Source of the DNA: Solenopsis invicta
Lineage: Eukaryota; Arthropoda; Insecta; Hymenoptera; Formicidae
Reading direction: 5' to 3'
DNA length: 64,000 nucleotides
Assembly (NCBI RefSeq): GCF_016802725.1
Contig: NC_052667.1
Location: 25,566,346 to 25,630,345, forward strand
Positions 50,035 to 61,400 of this stretch are shown in pieces (the first letter of the stretch is position 1; each line of letters starts with the position of its first letter). Both the position numbers and the translations under genes were made by a program. The notes below the pieces were generated by a model, which was not told the origin of the DNA, made no database searches, and saw only the letters and a list, made by a program, of their open reading frames with translations.

Positions 50035-50040
50035 TTACAT
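50035..50040 (-). promoter_or_regulatory. Start-stop uORF (ATG-TAA) in the Jra leader
   Basis: On the minus strand the sequence CTGTTATGTAATCG gives an ATG directly followed by TAA, with G at position -3. It is the only ATG I can find between the predicted start site and the Jra ATG. Start-stop elements are known in other genes to stall ribosomes and lower downstream translation. A role here is inferred. Confidence 0.5.
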
Positions 50041-50403
50041 AACAGCCGCGCGCGACTGTACGCAAAAAATTCACTCGCGGTACGATCGCCCGTCTCTTTT
50101 TACTCCACGCAGCACCTCCGTCTCCGTCCCTCCGTCTCGCGGGACTGTCACGTCACTCGGCGTATCGCGCACCAACCACCGGCGCGACGCGGCACCGATA
50201 CGAGGCAAATAAGTCGGCCGAAATCGGCGCAGAAGACAGCGACGACGGTTTGACGCACGTCCGGCGTTACTACGCCGATGCAAAGAACGGCTAACCGGTC
50301 TCTCCTCGGTGGAAGAGCGCGGCAACCTGCTCGTCCGCCTGGCTCTCTCGCCTGCTCGCTTTCCTGCCTGCCCGTCTGCCCCGACTGACTGTCAACACAA
50401 CAA

Positions 50404-50410
50404 TGACTCA
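50404..50410. promoter_or_regulatory. Second AP-1 motif, in the Jra leader
   Basis: A perfect TGACTCA lies about 130 bases downstream of the predicted start site. With the motif at 50571-50577 it makes a pair flanking the start site. Mammalian c-jun also carries two AP-1-like sites, though both are upstream of its start. Confidence 0.45.
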
Positions 50411-50529
50411 CGACGACGCGAAGCGGTGCGCGTGTGCCGTCTTTCTGATCCGAAACGGAACGGAACGCAGCGCGACGTGTGTGTGTTTGCGCGAAACGCG
50501 GATCGCCCTGTGCGCCACGGTGGCCCGAC

Positions 50530-50577
50530 AACTTGTGAACACCCAACTAAACGTACTCGCTTATATCCCGTGAGTCA
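50530..50577 (-). promoter_or_regulatory. Core promoter of Jra: AP-1 site, TATA-like box, initiator-like TCA
   Basis: Read on the minus strand, an AP-1 site (TGACTCA, 50577-50571) is followed within five bases by a TATA-like GATATAAG (about 50567-50560). About 29 bases further on is TCACA, whose A at 50536 fits an insect initiator. The spacing is that of a focused TATA promoter. The AP-1 site next to the TATA box suggests autoregulation, as known for mammalian c-jun. This is motif evidence only. Confidence 0.6.
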
Positions 50578-50603
50578 CGCCGGCCGAAAATAGTCGCTGT
50601 CGT

Positions 50604-50701
50604 CACCGCACGTGGCACCGATTGGCCGACGATGTCGCCACACGGCGCGCGCGATTGGTCGGCCGATCGAAGCTACCGAGAAATGACGGGCGCATGCGCC
50701 C
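50604..50701. promoter_or_regulatory. Proximal promoter cluster: E-box, two CCAAT boxes, NRF-1-like palindrome
   Basis: Upstream of the Jra core promoter are CACGTG (50609-50614), two CCAAT boxes on the minus strand (ATTGG on plus at 50621-50625 and 50654-50658, about 33 bases apart) and the palindrome GGGCGCATGCGCCC (50688-50701), which contains a perfect NRF-1-type GCGCATGCGC. The island ends near 50900. Confidence 0.45.
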
Positions 50702-51262
50702 TGGTTAGACGTCCGCGCCAGCGGTGGGAGTCAAACGGGGAGAGGGGACGACGAAACGCCGGTGACAGGGTTAAGGTGCACCTCCATCTGTCAGATACCT
50801 TGGCACAGTCCGCACGCGAGCTATCATTAAATGTCAAAAAATGTGGTGGACCGTCTCGGAGCGATTTACGGCCACGGGCGGTACCGATAAATCCGATTTC
50901 ACGGATTAATAAGCTCCCTTCACAGCGTTGACTGAAGGACTCTTCCGTACAGGTGGGAATGACGCTTTATGTTCGCTGTCCCGCTTCCACGCGACCATCG
51001 GCAGATTTGTCGTCTCTCTTTATCGCTTTGGGCAGGCAAACGCGTTTCTACGTTTTGCCGAAGTTTGAATAATTTTCAAACGGTACAAAAATAAGGAATT
51101 AGAATAAACGTGTATGTATATTAAGCTTCGAGTATTTGCAAAGCTCTTTAAGGTGGCAAAATCTTTTCCCAGAAAACGATATAGGTATAGTGATGTAATC
51201 GATAAAGTTTCGATATATCGTGATATCGAATTTGAAATACTTATTAGCATTGGTATTGCACG
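50702..51262. other. Edge of the Jra island and spacer
   Basis: GC-rich to about 50940, then AT-rich. Upstream regulatory sequence of Jra may extend here. Confidence 0.4.
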
Positions 51263-51434
51263 TACAGTCGTGAGCTAAAAGGTTGCAACCCATTTTCTTC
51301 GATGTCATCAATCGGCGAACGTAATTGGTTGGATCCACAGATAAGAACCAATTACGTTCGCCGTTCGATGAGCAAGTCTACATTCCAAAAACCATCGAAG
51401 AAGATGTGTTGCAACCTTTTAGCTCACGACTGTA
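51263..51434. mobile_element. Double-hairpin MITE with CAGTCGTGAGC ends
   Basis: TA-CAGTCGTGAGCTAAAAGG at the left and the exact reverse at the right, at least 25 bp, followed by TA. A second, inner inverted pair (GGCGAACGTAATTGGTT and AACCAATTACGTTCGCC) forms the core. TA duplication and CAGT ends point to Tc1/mariner. Confidence 0.88.
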
Positions 51435-52831
51435 CATACATACAGAACTACAATTATATCTTGTTTAGTACTTTTTTTATGAAATAGAGATTACTGATTA
51501 AGATATGTTTCGGCTATATTATACCAATTAAAAGTTAACGAAATAAAAAAATTGGATACTTCTTCGATTCTTTTTTCCTAATTTAGCTTATAATTATACA
51601 ACGTAAATGACACATTTTGCTACAGTTTTAGATAAATAATTTTTAAACCAGTCAACAACTTTAAATAAACTTTCTTATATGAATATCTATTAAAAAATTT
51701 TGGTATATGTAAAACATTTGATTTAGCTATTTTCTCATCGCATTTACAAACAAGTATTACAAAATGCGTTTTTACATAAAAATCTATAAGAGTACAAGAG
51801 CAAATAAAAACTTAAATAACTTTTAAACTAATAAGAGAATTGTGTTCACATTTTACACAGATGCTCAAACTGTAATAATAGAATAATCTGTTTTTATATT
51901 TTTGATAATGCTTTAAAATATGGCATATATATCCTTAATTATTGGTATCACATTACGAAAAAATTGTTAGCTTGAATAAATTTTTCAAATTTAAAAAGTA
52001 ATTAAATTTATCCAATATATATTAAAATAAAATGTACATTCTTTTATAAAATCTATCCATAGTTAAAATTAAGAACTGTAATAATTCTCCAAATAAAAAA
52101 TATTTTAAATACAAGTTGAATATTTTAAGTTTATAAATTAAAGTTAAATATATAAATACTTGAACTGAAGAAATTTAATCTAATTGAAAAATTTAGTCAA
52201 ATTAACATCTCTCTTTCTCAGTGCAATAAAAGTTTCTTAGCGAAACTTATTGACCACTTTTACTTATTGGCTATTCCACTTGTCACGTCAATATCGTTTG
52301 CATAAAAGCATATCAGAAAGCCCTAATCTCCATTGTATATACCGTACTCTCCACAACGTCCGTAATCGACGGTCTACATCTTATACTGTATATTATGCGG
52401 TTGCATATACAGTATGAGTTTGTGATGCATCGAGTGACTTACAGGATTACCAAAACGGTTCGGCATTATCGTTATTATCGTTCATGATTAATGCAGTCGA
52501 CCATGCGAGCTTCGCGTATTGACTTCAAGATAAATCAATGCTTCAAACTATTCATTTGTCGCGAGTTTTGTATACCGTTATCACACATTTGTATATCAAT
52601 TAAGGCAGCTCGTAAGAATTTGTTTTTGTTTGATGTTTGATAAACAAGAAGGAAGTGATGCTTATAGCGCCAAAGTGAACGCGGTTCGATTATACTGGAA
52701 AAAATGTTTACGCTTTCCGAAATAACAAGCATTTGTAAAAGATCTGCTTTTTTTTATTTCGAATTGCGAATTTATTTCAGAAAAGGGAATAAATGGATGT
52801 TGTTCTCCGCTAGATGTTATTTACTACTTAG
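51435..52831. other. AT-rich spacer
   Basis: No gene. An imperfect hairpin lies at 52373-52430 (ATACTGTATAT against ATATACAGTAT). Confidence 0.5.
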
Positions 52832-52979
52832 ACAGGGTGATTATTAATGATTGTTTCCACGTTTTACCATAGGAACATGATTTACCGACGGATACGTATT
52901 TCTAACATATTATTATATTAGAAATTACAAATGCGTGCTCCTAAAAGTGGGAACAGTTATTAATAATCACCCTGTATAT
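52832..52979. mobile_element. Palindromic MITE, ACAGGGTG family, copy 2
   Basis: ACAGGGTGATTATTAATG at the left and the reverse of ACAGGGTGATTATTAATAA at the right. Inner part TTTCTAACATATTATTATAT is shared with copy 1. Confidence 0.85.
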
Positions 52980-55917
52980 AGAGAAAATTAATTTGTATAA
53001 TAAAAATTTATTACAAATACAGAAAACTTCTGTTACTGAAAACGAGTTTGAAAATTTTTAATTTTGTTACGATTCCGAAGTGATTTCTAAAGAAACAATC
53101 TGCTAATTTTGGATCTAATTTTTCTCTAGGATGATGTTACTTTACACATTGAAGCTAAAATAGACTGTGCACAAATATCATTAAAAAAATGCCAATGACA
53201 GAGAATTTTAATTATTACAAATTGGTATTATTTATGTGACAACTCTGTGCGTCCTTTCATTCCTCTTTCCCTGAAATAAATTTCGCAAATTTTGCTTTCA
53301 ATTTAAGCATACAAACTTTTTGTCCCCCTCCCCCCCTTAAATTCAACTGTTCGATTAATATACTTCCGGATGTATAAAGATCGGTTTACGAATAGCATTC
53401 TATCGCTTAATTTATGTTCATCGTTATCTAATATTCTAAAATTTTTAAGAACCTTTTAGATATAAACATCTTCACATTTATTACACTTACGACAAAAATT
53501 CTGAGAAATAAATTCAAAAATGCTTTGCTCGTTTACCGGATGCATGTATTTTTGAACAAATTCGCGTCTCACTGCATTCCGGCAGCGTGCAAGCTTTCCC
53601 GGGAAAGCTTCTTTGATCGTTTCACCCGAATCTTTTCCAGGAAAATCGTGCGCGCTATTTGCCGGGTCGTTATCCAAGTCGGTTGTTTAGGAAAAAGCAA
53701 AAGGGACATAAATGTCATGAAATTTAGGCTACATTTCATATTCTAAACTACACTAAATGTATCTAATTTCAAAATTTATATAATCTTCTCGCGCTATCTC
53801 CGTCTGTTGCCCTTATCGCCGGAAACAAAGTTTCCTATCACATACCAAATTTCTAGGTAACGGCCGTTACAAAAATAATTCACCGTTTCTACACTTCATA
53901 TGGATCGTTTTTAGTCCGTTCTATTCATTTTTACGCTCGTTTCTTGTACTCTAAGCCCGTGCAGTTTATCACGAAGAAGTATGACGACTATATATACGCG
54001 AGTATGCATACGAATATTTTTGTAGAGTAGATGAGGATTAAATAAAATACCTTCGGATTTCGTCGAACTTTAAATATGTTTCAATACAATACTTATCCTC
54101 CACTAATTCATGCAGGATAAGTGGCACGACGTGTAATATTCAAGTATTCATGAGAAATTTGCTTCGTAATAAGTTCTTAATGCGATACATGTCTTTTTGA
54201 TGTCTTTTATCTTTTCATTCATTTTATTAATAATTATAATTTTTGCGTACGATCTCAAAATGTGTAATTGTAAACACTAAATGAATATTTTGTATTCGTA
54301 GCTGAATAGACGTTTTTACATCTCAAATTTACACGCAGCACATTTCTACCATTGAAAAATACAAGTATATAGTTATTATTATCGGATACACTCGTATGCA
54401 ACCTGCTTATATCAATTATTTTTCTGGAAAAATTCCTGTTTGAGATCTAAAAACGGGATCATACTCATTGAGCTGAATGCACGTTTTCATTAGACTCAAA
54501 CTAATCGTTCTCGCGGGCTACAAACGGTGAAACATTTTTGTAAGGGTAATCATGTCACTTTTCCCTCAAGATGGAAATTGCGTAAACAGAGAAAAATTTC
54601 TCCGTTAATTTTGACTAGTAAAATATTTCATTCTTCACATTTTCATTCTACGAAAAAAAAAATTATATGATTGATAATCTGAATTATAATTGACATAATG
54701 AAATTAAAAACTCAAACTCTTACTAGAGCATATCGTGCGTACACAGGAAAAAATTAATGTAGGTATATCCAATTAAAGCTAATACATTTTATTTAATCCT
54801 TACAATATGAAAAAAAGTATTAATAACTTAATCATTGGTATTTCGCGTCCGGCCACTTTTCATCTTTTTACAGTGTTTCAAAAAATCTCTAAAAATTCAT
54901 GAACATGCTTTTCGTTTCAATATTAGAAATCAATTAAACAACACAATTATTTTTTGATAACAATAATATTAAAAAATTCTAATTCTTAGTTTGAAAATAT
55001 CGTCCGATATCAATTCCAATATAATGTCATAGGGAAAAAGCGAGTGATGGATTCTCACGTGCGATCTCGCACGAAATTCTCAATTACACAATTTTCAACT
55101 CACTCGCGCAGCTCCCGCGAAAGTATAAGAGACACGCGATTATCCTCTCGCGTGTCTTTCGAAATGGACTAACTCCGCACGTACACGGCGTAATAGGGCG
55201 CTCGTGATCTCGGGTCTCGTCCGTGATTTTCTGGCGCGCGAACGGGGAAATGCGAGGCGTCGCGATATCCGGCGATTCGACGAGAGCGGCGAGCACGCGA
55301 CGACGCGACGTGACCGATGGTATGTCGATACATCGGTTCACGTTGCACCGTGCTACGTTTGCGTTAACGATTGATCACATATCTAACTAATATCCTTCCG
55401 CGGTGTGTATCGCGTTACTTCTCCTTTTTTTAATGAGTGGTTTAACGTAAACGTAGCGTCGCGAGGCAGCTGCGTCTTCATCCTCAAGTCGGGACGTCGA
55501 CGTTTCAGAGGACTGAAGAGTCAAACTGCTTGCTTTTTGCCTTTGACCAATATTTTGTAATTACATTTTTCTAATGTTAAGAGGAAAATATTTCCAATGT
55601 AAAAGCGTTTTTATTAGAAAAATAATTTAAAACTTTTATTTAAGTTATTAGATAGGTATATAAACCTTTTTAAACAAAATAATTTTTATCCAAATGATAG
55701 TATCGTAAACATAAAAATTTGTTTATATGTAACTCTGTTATTAAAAAAGAATAGCAAAGCGAGCACATAACAAATTATGTATTATAAAAGTATATTATAC
55801 AAATATTTATATATAAACTTTTAAACATTTAGTTCCAGTTTTTTCAGTTTCTATCAAGTTAATGTGCATATCTCACCATTATTGCACCTACTACTGATGA
55901 TTGGTATTCACGCACTC
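52980..55917. other. Spacer with a CpG-rich block
   Basis: 55060-55520 is CpG-rich, the remainder AT-rich. No gene supported. Confidence 0.5.
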
Positions 55918-56054
55918 GCCCTAACAGCATATGATATCGAACGAATATTGTGATATTTTACAAATATATGCGCGATATCACGATGTTGTACGAATATTCG
56001 TACGATATCTAGAATATTCCAGAATATTCATAAGATATTTTGTGCTATTAGGGC
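55918..56054. mobile_element. Short MITE related to the tandem-array element
   Basis: GCCCTAACAGCATATGATAT and the reverse of GCCCTAATAGCACAAAATAT as ends, interior rich in ACGAATATT. 137 bp. Same ends as 28216-28612 but without the 74-bp amplification. Confidence 0.7.
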
Positions 56055-56825
56055 ATATGCAAGTGTCTTTTTTATTGAAAAGTTTTCATCGTGAAAATCG
56101 AAACGCGTTAATTATTAATGAACCGCTTGAAATCAATTTAATTATATAAGTCTGACGTAGAGTTGGTGCTTTGTAACTTTTTCAATGCAGAGAAATTTCA
56201 CGATTTTTTCTTTCTCTCTCTCTCTTCTCTTTCCATCTTTGTTCTTCTCTTTTTTTCCTCTTTCCCGGATTAGAGCCGCGCGAACGCCGCATGGGCGAGG
56301 CGGTGCCAGCTGCTTTTTTCATCTTGAAATTAAACAAACATAATTAATTTCCGCCCCCGCGCGCCCGCACTCGCGCTCCCGCGTGTAGAAGCGCGCGGAA
56401 GGTTAAATCCATTACATATACACATAGCACTATACTCGAGTACATGGAGGCCAAGCCTTTTTATTTGCGCACGAAAGCTGCCGGCCGTTTCCGACGGCGA
56501 TCAATCATTTCGCGCGAATACGGCGAAACAGTCTCACCTCCCGTCGCTTAATTTGGTGTCGAGGACTCTTCCACGATCAGTCTCTTCGTTGCGAGAACAT
56601 TCTCCTAGAGAACATTCTTTACAGAGATAAGATCAGATAATACAAAAATTTTTTATCCAGTAGGGTGATGAATGAGAACCTCGAAACATTAATTACTGTT
56701 GACACTTCGATTATTAGATATTTTTTAAATGTTACGAAATAAATAAGATTTGAGTTCCACTGTTAATGCATATAATTATAATATGTAATTATGATATAAC
56801 TTAATGTGAAAACACAAAGATTAAA
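56055..56825. other. Spacer with CT tract and CpG-rich block
   Basis: CT-rich 56205-56260; GC-rich 56265-56620. No gene. Confidence 0.45.
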
Positions 56826-57225
56826 AATACACCGAAAAAAGTAATACAATACAGCTTTCATAAATAAACAAGAATATAAAATCTATAAAGTTTGATAATC
56901 TTAAATTTCAGCAAAATATTTTGTTAGATTTTTATTTCTATATTTCAAATAGTAATCTATAAAGCACAATATTATTGTTTTGCTAATAATAGTTTAAAAA
57001 ATTTCTAATTTTTAGTTTAAAGATATTGTTATCTTCTGATATTTTTTCCACTCGACTTATAAAAATTATTGTTGAAAAAAGATAAATGTTTTTCTTGTGT
57101 GTAATAAAACTATAAAAAATTTCTTTATGTAAACAAGAATTATGTCTATTTAAGATTATCATATTCTTTAAAGATTTTATATTCTTGTGTACGAGACAAT
57201 AAATGATGATTTTGTTTTGTGCAGA
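56826..57225. repeat. Inverted-repeat element with AAGAATATAAAATCT arms
   Basis: ACAAGAATATAAAATCT..GATAATCTTAAAT at the left is inverted at 57145-57192. Related to 30903-31030. Probably an old MITE. Confidence 0.5.
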
Positions 57226-57399
57226 TATAACTATTGATTACAAGTATATTTTAAAAAAATGTACATATTATACAATACGTATGCCTAATTGTCGACAACA
57301 ATAAAACGCATCGACTTAGTAGAAATCAGAAAAAATTTGGAAAAAAAATATACAATTTCTAAGATTATCGAATTTCATCTATCCGCTTTTTGAATTTTT

Positions 57400-57700
57400 G
57401 CGAGTTGATGTAGATAATAAGATGTGTATTGGTAGGTAACTCCCAGTTGTAACAAAAACTTTTGTTGAGTTTGAGCAAAACTTTCATTTAACAATTGAAT
57501 TCCTCCTTTTCAAACTTTTTTGGTTGGTCTGGACGTTCTTGATTTGAAAGATCAAAATTTTTATTCCAAAATTTCTGTTTCATTTTTTCGCACATTTTAT
57601 ATGTCACTATGTCTTTATCCAGAGCGCAATAAATCATTTCCGTAGCTTCAGCAGCATTTTTACACTGCTATTTCGCAAAATTAAATCGCTTGCTTTACCA
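57400..57700 (-). pseudogene. Decayed mariner transposase N-terminal fragment
   Basis: On the minus strand a frame reads KNAAEATEMIYCALDKDI, then FDLSNQERPDQPKKFEKEEF. After a one-base shift it continues LLNESFAQTQQKFLLQLGV and LHQLAKIQKADR before a stop. This order matches the mariner/SETMAR-type DNA-binding half (KNAAEA.., D.ERSGRPKKF.., TQ..LA..LGVT, GKIQK). An internal stop, a frameshift and no catalytic half show it is dead. Confidence 0.75.
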
Positions 57701-58403
57701 AAGTATGTTTTGAGTACTTACAATTAATGGTACACATTTATAAACTGCAAGAGAACAGGAAAATATTTCATTTTAAAACGGAGTTATAAGACATCGAATA
57801 AAATAACATTGTATTAATTCGCACACTTAACTATATATATAATAAAGAAATATTGAATATTAAATAATACGCTATTTATATAAGAAAACGAATATTGTAA
57901 TCGTGAATTAAATGTTAAAGCAGAGGATGAAGCAAAACAATTTACTTTCAATCTACGCTGTAATTATATTTATTAAAATAATTCTAATAAGATATAAACG
58001 AATATGATAATGTACCAATAATACTGTAGAAGGAAGATATATGGCATATGATGCGTATGTACGTATTAATGTTTAAAATACAGCAGGCCTATTATAGTAT
58101 GTATGATGTATCAGTCGAAGAAGTAATATATCGGAAATGTAACATTCCCGCGAGACTATTAGGTCAGTCGAATCAATCGTTGACTCCCCCAAGATATCAA
58201 CTAACAAATACAATTAATTTAGAAATTTAACAGCTATTCGGATAATTTATAATACAGATAATTTGTAGTACAGATTTGTTTATATTACTCTGTTGAAACT
58301 CGATAGATATGGAAAAGATTTTAGCAGTATCATACTGATGTCGATGTCGATAATACTAATAACAATTCTTTCATTAAATCTTGATAACACATATCAGTTC
58401 TTT
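57701..58403 (-). other. Probable shugoshin 3' UTR and flank
   Basis: AT-rich; the candidate AATAAA is at 57969-57974. Nothing coding. Confidence 0.4.
57969..57974 (-). terminator. Candidate polyadenylation signal of shugoshin
   Basis: AATAAA on the minus strand about 430 bases after the shugoshin stop. It is the first perfect hexamer I noticed downstream of the stop. Confidence 0.4.
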
Positions 58404-58422
58404 TTATCCTCGTCTCAGTTTT
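58404..58422 (-). CDS. Sgo: Shugoshin terminal coding micro-exon
   Basis: After a polypyrimidine tract and acceptor (CTTTTTTTTACAG) the sequence A-AAA-CTG-AGA-CGA-GGA-TAA completes Lys and adds Lys-Leu-Arg-Arg-Gly-stop. This is the KLRRG that ends the family signature, 705 bases downstream of the previous exon. Phase and motif agree, which makes chance unlikely. Confidence 0.82.
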
Positions 58423-61400
58423 CTGTAAAAAAAAGTTTACATAGTTTCATGTCAAATATAATCGAATTAAACCAAATTCTACTATACAGAAAAAATTTTC
58501 TCTTAAAATTTACTCTCAAAAATGATAACATGGGATAATATAGACTTCAAAGATTACACTATATTTTTACAGAATTTTGCAGAAGATTACATTATATTTA
58601 CTCAAATTTTGAAAAAAATTTTCTGAGAATTTCCGAATTTTCCAAAAATGTTATTCAAAATTCCAAATAAAATTAGAAAATATTTTATTGTAGCTTTGAA
58701 ATAAATTTATTTTATTAAAGTTTTGAATATTGAATTTGAGAAAATATTAAAAAGAAATAAATTAAATATAATAATCCAGATCACTGTACATTGTAGATAA
58801 TTATATGTCATATGTTTATATTATAAATTACAGAAATACAAAATTCGAAATATAAAACACACAATGCGAATTTATATAGAACAATGTCACAAATTTTTTA
58901 AATAAAAATTCACGAATTACAACAAGAACGTATATGGATATTGTTTATTTCTAATCGATTTTAATCAAATTTAGTACAATTTTATTTATATATTTCATTA
59001 AAATTTATTAATAGTAAAATTCTTCAAAGTCTATGATTGTTCTACAACTACCATAATTTTGACGGTAAATTCTACGAAAAAATTCTCTTTTAAGGAATAT
59101 TCTTGTCTAAGTAGAATTTTTACTCACTTATTCAATTTAGGTTCTTTCAAGTTCACCGGTGCCTTTCTTCGTCTAGGACGACTTGAAGTGTAAGTGCTGC
59201 TTTCCGAGTCTCGATCTTCATCGGACGTGTCTTTCCTGCAAATCAAGGATATGAAAAAGTACGACTTACAAAAGAAAAATCTCATAGACTTGCAATAATT
59301 TATAATTCTACGTACGTTAGATTGTTAATAGAAGTATCATTGGATGATCTTCCCGATTTAACATGAGATTCATTGAGCTTCTCCAATACGACTTTCGCCA
59401 TGCTCGGATCTCGACTTTTTTTTAGACTGCTTCTCGATTTCTTTGTATTAGATGAAGTCGAAGATTTTTCCGTGGAACTCGTTCGCACTTTTGTATTCAA
59501 TTTTTTAACGCTTTTACTGGAATGCTTTGTCTTATGCGATGTCGCCGTTCTCTGGTGATCATTAATTACAATTAACGGCACTTTTATCGTGATGTGATTG
59601 TAGTCAGATTCGTTCAAGCTTCGATTCGACACAGACTCCACCGGAATTTTCGTAACGTTTGGTATCGCAGCGGTTAATTCGGTGTCATTTTCGTTTTTAA
59701 CAGCGGAGTTGTTTATTACATTGGATTCCTCCAAAACGGGCAATCGAAACTCGTTAATGTTGAATTGCATATTTTGCACTGGTGAACGCAACATCAAGGT
59801 AAAGTCTTCTTCTGACTCTTCCGGCACTTCGGAGGGCCCTCGTCTCAGCGTCACGAATCTTGTGAATTTCATCGTACCATCTGCGTTACTATCATCGCTA
59901 TCAGAACTCCTTTCACGCATTTCCTTGGACACATTCGCTGCCGGAAGTAGCTCGTTAATACTAGTATCTGCTTCGTGATAAGAAGAGTTAGAGTCGGAAC
60001 CATCGACAATGGGCGCCGCGTCTCTCTCCGATGGTGGCGTATCTGTAGTGTTCGATATCTCTTCGTTGCTTTCCGTAACGCTGGAATCGTCGTCCATCAT
60101 TATTTGTGATGTGTTGTTGTTAACATCGGAGTCATTAATGGACTCGAGTTCCTCTGGCTCATTATCCCGCGATGGCATGGTATTGTCGAACAACCAACTT
60201 GGACCTTCCAGAGGATCTTCTTCCTCCCAAGTTCGAGTATTATTTTGCGATAGTTTCGGGTTTTCCGTCGCACTCCGATTAAAATCTTTGTTAGAGACCT
60301 TACTTGTTATTTGTACATTACTTTTTTCTTTTTTTGACACGTCTGCTTGAGTTTTATTCTCTTCGTTGACAGACACCTGTGACTCTGACATCGCATTTAT
60401 TCTGTCTGATAGATTATGAGCCGTACCATCATTACTCTCCTGATTTTCGATGTCAATGTTGGTGCCAATTATCTACGGAAAATAATACAATAAAAACAGT
60501 TAACATCATGATACATTTAAGAATTTTATTTTTGTAATTTTAGTAAAATTTACTATTTAAAGTATTTCCTATAATTTTAGTAAAATTTTTCAATGTTTAT
60601 GTTATCTCACGATTATCGTAATTTTAAAGATACGTAATAAAAGATTCTCTGTGTATGCAGGGAAGAGCACAAGTCATATTAGACAAACTATTTTACTATT
60701 ATATCACATGAATAAAACAATTCTTCTAATACTAATAAATTGCGATTATTGTAATAATTTAGAAATATTCTTAAATTCTATTGTAATATCACTTACGTCA
60801 ACATGTCCCGTACTTGACTGAGTTTCATTGGACCATCTATTTCGCGATCGCGAAAAAGATACTGACAATCGTTTTGAATGGCGGCTTCTCCTTCTTCTTC
60901 TTAATCTTTGTTCGTCTGTTGCTGTAAGTGTATGTTAACAAATGTTAATAATTATATTAATTGATTGATACTTCTATTATGCTTAAGGATCAAATATACC
61001 ATTAACTCGAGGTGATGAAATTGTTAATCTTTCTGGCAATCTGCACGTACGACCATTTTCCTAAAATAATTATGTTATTTAGAAATTTTATTTTTGTTTT
61101 TTTAAATTTATATAGCTCGATTGTACACAAGATATTCGGCAACAGATAGGAGAAAATTTAAGAATTCTAGATAATAGAATAAAAAATCAAGAATAACAAA
61201 ATTGCGATAGAGGCTTTATTTTCTAATTATAAACGTTTAAATATTTATGTAAAAAGTGCTTATAACACGTGAATATTTAAACATTATAATTAAAAAACCA
61301 AACCTCTATCGAAGTTTTGTTATTCTCAATTTTATAATTCTAAATATTTAAATACTTATTTATGTAAAAAGTATCTAAAATACATCAATATTTAAACTTT

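Larger units (their letters stand above)
49686..50536 (-). other. Jra: Predicted 5' leader of Jra
   Basis: GC-rich stretch between the Jra ATG and a predicted start site near 50536. By eye, only one ATG occurs on the sense strand over about 850 bases, and it is immediately followed by TAA. Such depletion of upstream ATGs is what a scanned leader would show. It also contains a long GA-rich tract (CT on the plus strand, 49905-49983) and an AP-1 motif at 50404-50410. The boundary rests on promoter motifs only; a 5' UTR intron cannot be excluded. Confidence 0.55.

Noticed and set aside
59281..59315. Shugoshin ending at the TAA just after NLTYVEL
   Set aside because: That reading ignores a good donor (GTACGT) whose use restores phase to the exon bearing the conserved C-terminal signature.
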